NCBI RefSeq assembly: GCF_014857925.1
Contig: NZ_JACYVZ010000004.1
Coordinates: 62,001-126,000 of the forward strand
Source of the DNA: Cysteiniphilum marinum
GTDB lineage: Bacteria; Pseudomonadota; Gammaproteobacteria; Francisellales; Francisellaceae
Direction: 5' to 3'
DNA length: 64,000 nt
In this document: one piece after another, positions 39,566 through 50,034 of the stretch
Layout: the number at the start of each line of letters is the position of its first letter
Numbering within the stretch: the first letter of the stretch is position 1
Position numbers and translations under genes: made by a program
The notes under the pieces: generated by a model
The model's database searches: none
Told to the model about the DNA's origin: nothing
Seen by the model: only the letters and a program-made list of their open reading frames with translations

Positions 39566-40212
39566 GCTTTATACATCCGGATCACATGACGCGTAGCATC
39601 TAACAGCGGCACATCGACCTCAAATATCTCATATTTTAGTGGCAATACATCTAATGTATCTTGCTCAACTTCAGCTCCTTTCATCGCAATCATTTGCCCG
39701 TCACTTGCCAATAAATGGCGACATAAACGCTCAAAATCAGCAATTGAGCTAAAGGCACGTGAAATCAACGTATCAAACAAGGTCGACGGCTCGTAATCCT
39801 CAATGCGAATATTGACCGCAGTAACATTATCCAAATCGAGCACTTTCTTGACATGGTTTAAAAAACGTACTTTTTTACCAACGCTATCAATCAGCACAAA
39901 GTTAACTTCAGGTAATAAGATTGCCAAGACGATACCTGGCAAACCACCACCACTACCGACATCAACAACATGTTTTCCTTTGATAAAAGAAACCACCGAC
40001 ATGCTATCAAAGACATGTTTTACCAGCATTTCATCCCACTGAGTAATTGCCGTCATGTTATAGGTTTTGTTCCACTTCTTAAGCAATGATAAATAATCAA
40101 TCAAACGATTGATCTGCTCATCATCAACTGTGAGATTAAATTTCTCTGCAGCTTGGCGAATCTTGACCTTGCTATCATCAAGCATGTTATTCAAACAATC
40201 TAATGTAATCAT
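39562..40212 (-). CDS. rsmG: 16S rRNA (guanine527-N7)-methyltransferase
   Basis: Modifies G527 of 16S rRNA. The SAM-binding motif is VVDVGSGGGLPGIVLAILLP; the substrate region VRFLNHVKKVLDLDNVTAV and FDTLISRAFSSIADF are also typical. 216 residues from the ATG at 40212; an upstream ATG at 40233 would add seven residues. Not linked to mnmG or parAB here, unlike in many genomes. Confidence 0.93.
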   Translation of the reverse strand: MITLDCLNNMLDDSKVKIRQAAEKFNLTVDDEQINRLIDYLSLLKKWNKTYNMTAITQWDEMLVKHVFDSMSVVSFIKGKHVVDVGSGGGLPGIVLAILLPEVNFVLIDSVGKKVRFLNHVKKVLDLDNVTAVNIRIEDYEPSTLFDTLISRAFSSIADFERLCRHLLASDGQMIAMKGAEVEQDTLDVLPLKYEIFEVDVPLLDATRHVIRMYKA

Positions 40213-40253
40213 TTTGTTTACAAACCCTTCCAAATCCTAATTGTCGTTTTTGA

Positions 40254-40325
40254 GTATATACCGCCCGTGAATCATTTTACAGCATTTCTGTTATTGATTT
40301 TCTTGTTCTTTGTGGTACATCCCTC
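40254..40325. repeat. Relic of the 9.25-kb inverted-repeat family
   Basis: Reads gtatataccgcccgtgaatcattttacagcattt and ends tttgtggtacat, a decayed pair of arms similar to the termini of the element at 9248-9411. Confidence 0.4.
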
Positions 40326-40336
40326 TATATATTTAA

Positions 40337-41224
40337 TCAATGATAATCCAATAACGCCAAGCTCTGGCATAACTGCCAAAATTTAAGCTTTACTGGTGAT
40401 TTTAGGGATTGTTTACGCATCACAATACCCACCGTTACCGCTGTCATATCAGCAATATTGAGCATTTTGATTTTGCTTGCCAAATGATTATGTTCAACGA
40501 CAACTCTCGGCAATACAGACACACCAACACCTGATGCAACAAGTGATAAAATCGCCTCATTGCCATCAACTTCACCATATATTCGCGGTGATTTTTTTTG
40601 CCTTATTAACCATGTATCTATCGTGTTATCGTTTAAAAACTGAATGGGCATAATAAAAGGATATTGCGCTAAGGCTTGATCGATCGACTGCACATCACTG
40701 TCTTTTGACACGACTAATACCATACTGGTGATCAGTACAGGATGGGCATATAGATTATCATCAAGCTTATGCTCATCAATAAATGAAATACCCGCATCCA
40801 TTTGGTTACTAGCAACCAAATTAAGCGCATTTTGCATTGATCCTGTTTCTAATTGCAACTGCACATTGGGATAGCGTGCATTAAGTGCCTCAATAATCCG
40901 TGGCAAAATCACATATGACGCCGTCACCGTACAAAACAGACGAATATCACCGCGCAAATTATCCTCATCCGGATGTAATAACGCAAATAACTCATCATTT
41001 GCATCAAGCACTTTAATACTAAAGTCATACATATATCTACCAGCGTCAGTTAATGAAACATTACGATTGTTGCGCTCAAAAAAACTTGCCTCATAACTTT
41101 CTTCAAGCTTTTGAATAACTCTTGTCACCGCTGAGGGGCTTAAGTAACAACGCTCTGCGGTTTTGCTAAAACTAAGCGTTTCTGCCAATGTTTTAAACAC
41201 CTCTAAACTTTTCACATTCATCAA
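40337..41224 (-). CDS. ilvY: LysR-family regulator, IlvY type
   Basis: 295 residues. The N-terminal winged helix is TLAETLSFSKTAERCYLSPS followed by AVTRVIQKLEESYEASFF; the effector-binding domain follows. It is divergent from ilvC, the conserved IlvY-ilvC arrangement in which acetolactate/acetohydroxybutyrate induces ilvC. A TTGC-N7-GCAA site sits in the shared promoter. Confidence 0.93.
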   Translation of the reverse strand: MMNVKSLEVFKTLAETLSFSKTAERCYLSPSAVTRVIQKLEESYEASFFERNNRNVSLTDAGRYMYDFSIKVLDANDELFALLHPDEDNLRGDIRLFCTVTASYVILPRIIEALNARYPNVQLQLETGSMQNALNLVASNQMDAGISFIDEHKLDDNLYAHPVLITSMVLVVSKDSDVQSIDQALAQYPFIMPIQFLNDNTIDTWLIRQKKSPRIYGEVDGNEAILSLVASGVGVSVLPRVVVEHNHLASKIKMLNIADMTAVTVGIVMRKQSLKSPVKLKFWQLCQSLALLDYH

Positions 41225-41258
41225 CTATCACTCCAACATTCACGTGATTTAATAATTA

Positions 41259-41273
41259 TTGCATAACACGCAA
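41259..41273. promoter_or_regulatory. Probable IlvY operator
   Basis: TTGCATAACACGCAA is a perfect TTGC-N7-GCAA dyad 34 bp upstream of the ilvY start and 115 bp from ilvC. It agrees with the LysR T-N11-A rule and resembles the TTGC...GCAA sites bound by E. coli IlvY. Confidence 0.6.
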
Positions 41274-41381
41274 TATATAATTGATGATAATTCACTTTAT
41301 TTCAACACCAAATTTATAGCACAATAAGTTTATCGGCGAATTTTATTTTTAAAATATTAAATATTAAAAACAACGAGGTAA

Positions 41382-42854
<1,473 letters not shown>

Positions 42855-42880
42855 CATTAATCATATCACTGTTTTCACAC

Positions 42881-44536
42881 CTACATTGAAAAGATACTAC
42901 TAAACATCATTGAGTTATTTATCGATTGATTTGTTAACTTAAGAAAATCAACCTTATCTTCATTAGTTACCATGCTGTTTGACTCATTAAGAACAGCACC
43001 CCACACCGTATGAAAGAAAGACTGAGTCAAGGATTTTACAATTTGTTTAGCATTACGCCTAAGTACTCCAGCCGTCTCAGTAACAGTATCCCATAAAGGG
43101 CCCATGACGAGTGATATAATGAATGGTGCTGTATCATCTTTTGTTATAAATTTATCACCATATAGCGTACCTACAACTTTGGACGTTAAATAGCTAAAAG
43201 GCCCCTGCGCCATAAATGTCCACTTGCGCTGCCGCATTGTTTTAAAAAGCTCTTCGGATGGATCACCTGGTCCTTTTATATTGATTACAGCCCAAACAAG
43301 TGTGCTTAAGAAATTTTGCGCAAATCCTTTACCATAATTATTTAATCCCGCAGCCTCCAAGCCACTATCTACTGGATCTACTCCTGAGACAGCACCTTGG
43401 GCTACACCCATTAGAAACATTGCTACTTCATTTTTGCCTACCATAACACCAAAACCAAATGCTTTACTTAATCCGTTCGCACTTGAAAAATAAGCACCTA
43501 TTGCACCATCAGATAAAATCATGCCCAGCATACCAATGATATATATGCCTATATTAAGCGCAGTTTTGGTACCTTGAGACAGATGCCCACTCGGATCAAT
43601 CTTATTCACCGGATCAGAATCCGCATAGCTATAATGATTCCAGACATCATAACTGTCTCGGGATAAGAATCTAGCACTGGTTGGGTCATAATCACGTGCT
43701 TTTAAGTAAACGATGTTACTGTCTACATCTTGATACTCACCCTTGTAAGTAAAGTTATTTGCCGCATTGGTATTTAAGCTGTTGCTATTATTAGCGTTAT
43801 TGTCTTGGTTATTGTTCTGTAGGTGTGCTAACTTAAAGGCCGTGGCAAGATAGCTATCACCTAAGGCTTTTGGATTACCATAGGCATCATAATGCTGATT
43901 ACCCATTACCTCTAAACCACCTGATTTTAATACACCATTGCCAACAGCATGCGCTAGCATCATCACCGTATCGCCATTTTGATGAACATAATAACTGTCT
44001 TGATTGTTTTGAGTGTTATACTCAGCAACAGTTGCCATATCTTTGCCAAGACCTGAGAGAAAAAAGCTGTGCTTAATTTTCTGGGTTGCTGTGACATTCT
44101 CTGTCGCTAATACGTGACCCGATTGATCATAATAAAACCTGACATGTTCACCATTCTTAATAATGCGATCTGAACGTAAACCATTAGGGTAATACTGGTA
44201 GTTTATTGTTTTACCATTCTTTAACTTCACTTTAACCAATTGATCTTGACCATTAAATGTATATTCTTTGCCATCAGCAGCTGTGATTAAATCACCATCT
44301 TGACTATATTTTTGCTCACGTGCGGACCAATCATGTGGATTCTGGACACTCGTTAGTTGATCTAAATCGTTATACCAGTATGTGGTGGTTGCACTATCTG
44401 TATTATTAATGCTATTAATAATCGCCGTTGGATGATGACTTGAAACAATAGGCAAAGATGCCGCTAATGCCACATTTTGCCATGTATTTGTGATCAATAA
44501 CAAACTTATCAGTAGTTGCACAACCGTCTTTTTCAT
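42881..44536 (-). CDS. Short secreted RHS-type protein, rhs1
   Basis: 551 residues. The signal peptide ends NVALAAS, followed by YD-type repeats (YNDLDQLTSVQNP, YTFNGQDQLVKVKL) and the RHS core end ARDYDPTSARFLSRDSYDVW...DPSGH at residue 318. After that point comes a unique 233-residue region with several hydrophobic helices (IGIYIIGMLGMILSDGAIGA). Residues 1-318 are near-identical to the five other copies. The far shorter core than in classical Rhs toxins (over 1000 residues) means no complete encapsulating cocoon. No immunity gene is visible. C-terminal function unknown. Confidence 0.85.
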   Translation of the reverse strand: MKKTVVQLLISLLLITNTWQNVALAASLPIVSSHHPTAIINSINNTDSATTTYWYNDLDQLTSVQNPHDWSAREQKYSQDGDLITAADGKEYTFNGQDQLVKVKLKNGKTINYQYYPNGLRSDRIIKNGEHVRFYYDQSGHVLATENVTATQKIKHSFFLSGLGKDMATVAEYNTQNNQDSYYVHQNGDTVMMLAHAVGNGVLKSGGLEVMGNQHYDAYGNPKALGDSYLATAFKLAHLQNNNQDNNANNSNSLNTNAANNFTYKGEYQDVDSNIVYLKARDYDPTSARFLSRDSYDVWNHYSYADSDPVNKIDPSGHLSQGTKTALNIGIYIIGMLGMILSDGAIGAYFSSANGLSKAFGFGVMVGKNEVAMFLMGVAQGAVSGVDPVDSGLEAAGLNNYGKGFAQNFLSTLVWAVINIKGPGDPSEELFKTMRQRKWTFMAQGPFSYLTSKVVGTLYGDKFITKDDTAPFIISLVMGPLWDTVTETAGVLRRNAKQIVKSLTQSFFHTVWGAVLNESNSMVTNEDKVDFLKLTNQSINNSMMFSSIFSM

Positions 44537-44542
44537 AACTTC

Positions 44543-44730
44543 TGTAGCGTCCCCATAAAATAACAGCGTAGATAATGTATAAAATATTGCCGCTATAGAT
44601 GTAAATGTAGATGTAGATAAAATTATACTATTGGCTAAAGTTAGGTGCTATCCGTATGGGTACGGTATGACTGAAATGATCTACGCATTCACCTTGGGAC
44701 TATTAATGCCAAATAGTTGGGGACGCTACA
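44543..44730. mobile_element. 188-bp segment with 13-bp terminal inverted repeats carrying the rhs1 promoter
   Basis: TGTAGCGTCCCCA at 44543 and its exact inverse TGGGGACGCTACA ending at 44730 bound the whole promoter/leader block of rhs1. The TG...CA ends look like insertion-sequence termini. The right terminus overlaps the stop codon (TAG) of rhs2. No target duplication is visible, and because the left end lies in the rhs leader this may instead be an IS end exchanged by recombination. Confidence 0.5.
44622..44665 (-). promoter_or_regulatory. Promoter of rhs1 with CCGTA-N4-TACGG operator
   Basis: The palindrome CCGTATGGGTACGG occupies 44652-44665. On the minus strand the -10 hexamer TATAAT follows 24 bp later (44627 down to 44622). 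The operator centre falls about 43 bp before the predicted start, overlapping the -35 position, as at class II activator sites. No good -35 hexamer is seen. Confidence 0.7.
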
Positions 44731-46339
44731 AACCGCTTTGTCTGAATATTTTCATTTGAGTTTGCAGGGAGTTATATTTCCTCATAAACTGACTTCCATA
44801 TTCAAAATTATTATTGAATTCAGTAGTAAATTTGTTTTTCACAAACTCCAATATTTCTTTATCTTCAAGAAGTTTTTCCTTAAGAGATAACAAGTTTTTC
44901 TTTAAGCTAAGTTGTTCGGTTTCACTTAAAGATTGATTAAGATTACTTCCTATTTCATTAATGTTACCGATAATGCTTTGCGCTGTATCATTCTCGGAGA
45001 ATTCAGATGAAATACTCTCAATCATATCTTCACTCAGGTTCTCTGCAGGATTTTCCAATGAGTTTTTCAATATTTTCTGAGCAATCGTATGATTTTCGAA
45101 ATATGCACTCTTATTTCCCTCTGCTTCTATTTCCATAAGATCGTAATACTCGGACATAGTGATGCCTTCTTTATATTTTATTTTTGAGAGATCTACTTCA
45201 GTATCTAATTTAACAGGTTTAGTAAAACTTGTATTGTTCTCTCCAAATAAATCTATATTATCAAATCCAGCACTAATCCATTCCGATATTGCATATGTAG
45301 CCACGTAAGACAAAACCATAATCACTAAAGCACTTCCTGCAGAGATTAAAATCCCCTTGAGCCATTTAGGCATATGCCCACTCGGATCAATCTTATTCAC
45401 AGGATCTGAATCCGCATAGCTATAATGATTCCACACATCATAACTGTCTCTTGATAAGAACCTGGCACTGTTTGGATCATAGTCACGTGCTTTTAAGTAA
45501 ACGGTGTTACTGTCTACATCTTGATACTCACCCTTGTAAGTGAAGTTATTGGCGGCATTGGTATTTAAGCTGTTGCTATTATTAGCGTTATTGTCCTGAT
45601 TGCTATTCTCTAGACGGATGAACTTATATGCTTTGGCAAGATAGCTATCACCTAAGGCTTTTGGATTACCATAGGCATCATAATGCTGATTACCCATTAC
45701 CTCTAAACCACCTGATTTTAATACACCATTGCCAACAGCGTGCGCTAACATCATCACCGTATCACCATTTTGATGCACATAGTAACTATCTTGATTGTTT
45801 TGGGTGTTATACTCAGCAACAGTTGACATATCTTTGCCTAGACCTGAGAGAAAAAAGCTGTGCTTAATTTTCTCGGTTGCTGTGACATTCTCTGTTGCTA
45901 ACACGTGACCCGATTGATCATAATAAAATCTGAGGTGTTCACCGTTCTTAATAATGCGATCTGAACGCAAACCATTAGGGTAATACTGGTAGTTTATCGT
46001 TTTACCACTCTTTAACTTCACTTCAACTAATTGATCTTGACCATTAAATGTATATTCTTTGCCATCTGCAGCTGTTATTAAATCACCATCTTGACTATAT
46101 TTTTGCTTGCGTGACGACCAATCATGTGGATTCTGGACACTCGTTAGTTGATCTAAATCGTTATACCAGTATGTGGTGGTTGCACTATCTGTATTATTAA
46201 TGCGATTATTAATGCTATTAATAATCGCCGTTGGATGATGACTTGAAACAATAGGCAAAGATGCCGCTAATGCCACATTTTGCCATGTAGTTGTAACCAA
46301 TAACAAACTTATCAGTAGTTGTACAATCGTTTTTTTCAT
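44726..46339 (-). CDS. Short secreted RHS-type protein, rhs2
   Basis: 537 residues. The shared N-terminal part (322 residues, with a four-residue insertion INNR near residue 46) ends at DPSGH. The unique part starts MPKWLKGILISAGSALVIMV (one clear helix) and continues as a long charged, helical, Glu/Ser/Asn-rich domain (LSETEQLSLKKNLLSLKEKL). The stop codon lies inside the inverted repeat of the rhs1 promoter segment, so the natural C terminus may have been altered. Confidence 0.85.
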   Translation of the reverse strand: MKKTIVQLLISLLLVTTTWQNVALAASLPIVSSHHPTAIINSINNRINNTDSATTTYWYNDLDQLTSVQNPHDWSSRKQKYSQDGDLITAADGKEYTFNGQDQLVEVKLKSGKTINYQYYPNGLRSDRIIKNGEHLRFYYDQSGHVLATENVTATEKIKHSFFLSGLGKDMSTVAEYNTQNNQDSYYVHQNGDTVMMLAHAVGNGVLKSGGLEVMGNQHYDAYGNPKALGDSYLAKAYKFIRLENSNQDNNANNSNSLNTNAANNFTYKGEYQDVDSNTVYLKARDYDPNSARFLSRDSYDVWNHYSYADSDPVNKIDPSGHMPKWLKGILISAGSALVIMVLSYVATYAISEWISAGFDNIDLFGENNTSFTKPVKLDTEVDLSKIKYKEGITMSEYYDLMEIEAEGNKSAYFENHTIAQKILKNSLENPAENLSEDMIESISSEFSENDTAQSIIGNINEIGSNLNQSLSETEQLSLKKNLLSLKEKLLEDKEILEFVKNKFTTEFNNNFEYGSQFMRKYNSLQTQMKIFRQSGL

Positions 46340-46345
46340 AACTTC

Positions 46346-46521
46346 TGTAGCGTCCCCATAAAATAACAGCGTAGATAATGTATAAAATATTGCCGCTGTA
46401 GATGTAGATAAAATTATACTATTGGCTAAAGTCAGGTGCTATCCGTATGGGTACGGTATGACTGAAATGATCTACGCATTCACTCTGGGACTATCAATGC
46501 CAAATAGTTTGGGATGCTACA
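46346..46521. mobile_element. 176-bp inverted-repeat segment carrying the rhs2 promoter
   Basis: Same structure as at 44543-44730. The left terminus is TGTAGCGTCCCCA, the right is TTGGGATGCTACA (two mismatches to the perfect inverse). It separates rhs2 from the 3' side of the rhs4-rhs3 operon. Confidence 0.45.
46413..46456 (-). promoter_or_regulatory. Promoter of rhs2 with CCGTA-N4-TACGG operator
   Basis: Operator CCGTATGGGTACGG at 46443-46456; -10 TATAAT (minus strand) at 46418-46413; spacing 24 bp. Two GTAGAT units (46398-46409) lie just downstream in the leader. Confidence 0.7.
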
Positions 46522-46551
46522 CTTGCTAAAACTCTCGCGTTTAGTAGTCAT
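46480..46551 (-). pseudogene. Possible truncated gene start downstream of rhs3
   Basis: An ATG at 46551 preceded by a good AGAGGAA site opens MTTKRESFSK, then runs at 46521 straight into the inverted-repeat segment and ends after 23 codons. It looks like the start of a third gene of the rhs4-rhs3 operon, cut off by arrival of the rhs2 promoter segment. Ten codons are too few to identify it; an immunity gene would be one candidate. Confidence 0.3.
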
Positions 46552-46607
46552 TATCTGTTCCTCTTCATTTAGATCGAATTATCTCTTAATTTTTTGGTCT
46601 TAGTGGT

Positions 46608-48218
46608 CTAGATTTTGATGCTTGCTATATATTGATTAATCACATTTTCAATGATTTCTTTGTGACTTATCACTTCGATATTTCCGCTGATCTTCTTTAA
46701 ATTTATTTTCATCAATTTTACTTTTTGAAGTAAGCCTGGCTTCAGTCCATCATTTAACCTATCAATTGCTCTATTGATTTTTTTAACAACAGTTCGACTG
46801 CCTGATCTGAAACCTTTTAACCAAATCTTTTTCTTGTTTTTAGTTAACGCGTCTGTTAACGCATCATTAAGTATTTTAACAAGTTCATCATGATTCATCT
46901 CAACGCCAAGCTTACCTTTTATTATGTCTTTTATTGAACAGGCTTCACTATTGCTTAATTCTAGAATTAATTCATTACTCTGCTTAGAGACAAGCTTCAA
47001 TCCTTTATTACCTTCATAGACTCCTTTTGCAAGTGCTCCAAAATCTAATATCATGCCTAGATATCCAGTATATGAAGAAATTTTATTAAAGGTCTTGTTC
47101 TCTAATGATAAACCAATAACTCCTAATGTACCTGAGGCACCTCCGAAAAATGCCGATGCTGCAAACAAATAAGAGCCACCTGAAAAGAAGAAACCTAACA
47201 CTCCACCGATAATTGCAATTATATTGAAAGTATAAGCACTAACTTTCTCCGACTCATGCCCACTCGGATCAATCTTATTCACAGGATCAGAATCCGCATA
47301 GCTATAGTGATTCCAGACATCATAACTGTCTCTAGATAAAAACCTAGCACTGGTTGGATCATAATCACGTGCTTTTAAGTAAACAGTGTTACTGTCTAAG
47401 TCCTGATACTCACCCTTATAAGTAAAGTTATTCGCCGCATTGGTGTTTAAGCTGTTGCCATTATTGGCGTTATTGCTATTCTCTAGATGGGTGAACTTAA
47501 AGGCTTGGGCAAGATAGCTATCACTCAATGCTTTTGGATTACCATAGGCATCATAGTGCTGATTACCCATTACCTCTAAATCACCTGATTTTAATACACC
47601 ATTGCCAACAGCACGCGCTAACATCATCACCGTATCGCCATTTTGATGCACATAATAACTGTCTTGATTGTTTTGAGTGTTATAGTCAGCAACGGTCGCC
47701 ATATCTTTGCCAAGACCTGAGAGAAAAAAGCTGTGCTTAATTTTCTCGGTTGCTGTGACATTCTCTGTTGCTAACACGTGACCCGATTGATCATAATAAA
47801 ACCTGATATGTTCACCGTTCTTAATAATGCAATCTGAACGTAAACCGTTAGGGTAATACTGGTAGTTTATTTTTTTACCACTCTTTAACTTCACTTTAAC
47901 CAATTGATCTTGACCATTGAATGTATATTCTTTGCCATCAGCAGCTGTGATCAAATCACCATCTTGACTATATGTTTGATCGCGTGACGACCAATCATGT
48001 GGATTCTGGACACTCGTTAGTTGATCTAAATCGTTATACCTGTATGTTATGGTTGCACTATCTGTATTATTGATGCTATTAATAATCACCATTGGATGAT
48101 GACTTGAAACAACAGGCAGTGATGCCGCTAATGCCACATTTTGCCATGTGCTTGTGACCACTAATAAACTAGCTAAGAACTGTACAGTTTTATTTTCCCT
48201 ATGTGTGTTGCTTTCCAT
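46608..48218 (-). CDS. Short secreted RHS-type protein, rhs3 (second gene of an rhs operon)
   Basis: 536 residues. Its N terminus differs (MESNTHRENKTVQFLASLLV) before joining the common TWQNVALAASLPV. The shared part ends at DPSGH near residue 321. The unique 215-residue region starts with two or three membrane segments (IIAIIGGVLGFFFSGGSYLF) and ends in a Lys-rich helical domain. It begins 5 bp after the rhs4 stop and has no promoter block of its own, so it depends on the rhs4 promoter. Confidence 0.85.
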   Translation of the reverse strand: MESNTHRENKTVQFLASLLVVTSTWQNVALAASLPVVSSHHPMVIINSINNTDSATITYRYNDLDQLTSVQNPHDWSSRDQTYSQDGDLITAADGKEYTFNGQDQLVKVKLKSGKKINYQYYPNGLRSDCIIKNGEHIRFYYDQSGHVLATENVTATEKIKHSFFLSGLGKDMATVADYNTQNNQDSYYVHQNGDTVMMLARAVGNGVLKSGDLEVMGNQHYDAYGNPKALSDSYLAQAFKFTHLENSNNANNGNSLNTNAANNFTYKGEYQDLDSNTVYLKARDYDPTSARFLSRDSYDVWNHYSYADSDPVNKIDPSGHESEKVSAYTFNIIAIIGGVLGFFFSGGSYLFAASAFFGGASGTLGVIGLSLENKTFNKISSYTGYLGMILDFGALAKGVYEGNKGLKLVSKQSNELILELSNSEACSIKDIIKGKLGVEMNHDELVKILNDALTDALTKNKKKIWLKGFRSGSRTVVKKINRAIDRLNDGLKPGLLQKVKLMKINLKKISGNIEVISHKEIIENVINQYIASIKI

Positions 48219-48223
48219 ATCAT

Positions 48224-49771
48224 CTATCCTGTCAAATATCGTTCATTAGAGGCATAATGTACAGATAAGTCTTTATCACTTTTATTGACAAATATGAAAA
48301 GTTTTGAATCTTTATCGTAATTTTCACTTTCCTTCTTAACCATATTATTAAGCATCAATCGATCATTTCCGTTTTTGTCTTTATAAGCTCTAGTATACTT
48401 ATCCAGTAAATCATTTTCTGATGTTGCAGCTGCTGTATGATTAGAACCATTAAAAGATAAATTATCATAAATCTCATTTAATTGTTTTAAATCTTCTCTT
48501 ATCTGCTGAGTCTTAAACTTTTTTAACCCTTTAGATGCTCCAAATAAACTCGTAAAAATCGATAAACCGCCACCAATAGCACTCATTGCAATCACCTCAC
48601 CAGAATTAATTTTTTGATTTTTTTTCTTAAATATGAGCTGAGAAGATATATCACTAGCAGCCCCTCCTGTAGCTCCAGCTAGAAATGGGATTATCATGTT
48701 TTGTATCGTAATATTTGATTTAAAGAATAAACCTAAGGCATATCCTGTTATATAGCCAGCTAATGAATCAACAACCACAGTTAGCGCTATTAACATCAAA
48801 AGCTCTAATGCCTTTGGCATATGCCCACTCGGATCAATCTTATTCACCGGATCCGAATCAGCATAGCTATAATGATTCCACACGTCATAACTGTCTCTGG
48901 ATAAAAATCTGGCACTGGCAGGATCATAGTCACGTGCTTTTAAGTAAACAGTGTTACTGTCTAAGTCCTGATACTCACCCTTGTAAGTAAAGTTATTGGC
49001 AGCAGTCGTATTTAAGCTGTTCTTATTAGAGTTATCGTCTTGATTGCTATTCCCTAGATGGGCGAATTTAAATGCCTTGGCAAGATAGCTGTCATTCAAA
49101 GCTTTTGGATTACCATAAGCATCGTACTGTTGATTGCCCATTACCTCTAAGCCACCTGATTGCAATACACCATTGCCAACAGAGCGCGCCAACATCATTA
49201 CCGTATCACCATTTTGATGCACATAGTAACTGCCTTGATTGTTTTGGGTATTATACTCAGCAACTGTCGCCATATCTTTGCCAAGACCTGAGAGAAAAAA
49301 GCTGTGCTTAATTTTCTCGGTTGCTGTAACATTCTCTGTCGCTAACACGTGACCTGATTGATCATAATAAAACCTGATATGTTCACCATTCTTAATAATC
49401 CGATCTGAGCGTAAACCATTAGGGTAATACTGGTAGTTTATTTTTTTACCACTCTTTAACTTCACTTTAACCAATTGATCTTGACCATTGAATGTATATT
49501 CTTTGCCATCAGCAGCTGTGATCAAATCACCATCTTGACTATATGTTTGATCGCGTGACGACCAATCATGTGGATTCTGGACACTCATTAGTTGATCTAA
49601 ATTGTTATACCTGTATGTGGTGGTTGTGCTATCTGTATTATTACCGCTATTAATAATCGCCGTTGGATGATGACTTGAAACAACAGGCAATGATGCCGCT
49701 AATGCGACATTCTGCCATGTGCTTGTGATCAACAACAAACTTATCAGTAGTTGCACAATCGTCTTTTTCAT
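48224..49771 (-). CDS. Short secreted RHS-type protein, rhs4
   Basis: 515 residues. The shared part runs to DPSGH at residue 317. The unique part of about 198 residues opens MPKALELLMLIALTVVVDSL and contains Gly/Ala-rich helices (FLAGATGGAASDISSQLIF, SAIGGGLSIFTSLFGASKG), then a polar C-terminal domain with KDKNGNDRLMLNNM. A GGGGAA site precedes the ATG. First gene of the rhs4-rhs3 operon. Confidence 0.85.
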   Translation of the reverse strand: MKKTIVQLLISLLLITSTWQNVALAASLPVVSSHHPTAIINSGNNTDSTTTTYRYNNLDQLMSVQNPHDWSSRDQTYSQDGDLITAADGKEYTFNGQDQLVKVKLKSGKKINYQYYPNGLRSDRIIKNGEHIRFYYDQSGHVLATENVTATEKIKHSFFLSGLGKDMATVAEYNTQNNQGSYYVHQNGDTVMMLARSVGNGVLQSGGLEVMGNQQYDAYGNPKALNDSYLAKAFKFAHLGNSNQDDNSNKNSLNTTAANNFTYKGEYQDLDSNTVYLKARDYDPASARFLSRDSYDVWNHYSYADSDPVNKIDPSGHMPKALELLMLIALTVVVDSLAGYITGYALGLFFKSNITIQNMIIPFLAGATGGAASDISSQLIFKKKNQKINSGEVIAMSAIGGGLSIFTSLFGASKGLKKFKTQQIREDLKQLNEIYDNLSFNGSNHTAAATSENDLLDKYTRAYKDKNGNDRLMLNNMVKKESENYDKDSKLFIFVNKSDKDLSVHYASNERYLTG

Positions 49772-49840
49772 AACTTCCCCATAAAATAAAAACGCAAATA
49801 ATGAACAACTGTTGCCGCTGTAGATATAGATGTAGATAAA

Positions 49841-49884
49841 ATTATACTATTAGCTAAAGTTAGGTGCTATCCGTATGGGTACGG
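49841..49884 (-). promoter_or_regulatory. Promoter of the rhs4-rhs3 operon with CCGTA-N4-TACGG operator
   Basis: Operator CCGTATGGGTACGG at 49871-49884; -10 TATAAT (minus strand) at 49846-49841; spacing 24 bp. Three hexamer units (GTAGAT, ATAGAT, GTAGAT) at 49820-49837. The distal inverted-repeat end (TGGGGATGCTACA near 49935-49947) is present, the proximal one is missing. Confidence 0.7.
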
Positions 49885-50034
49885 TATGACTGAAATGATC
49901 TCCGCATTTACCCTGGGACTATCAATGCCAAATAGTTGGGGATGCTACAACAACTCCATCGAAGCCTCATTCTGTATTGGCACATTAGAAGGTGTGTTAT
50001 TGTGTTACGGTAAGCCTGATATTTTTAACAATGA

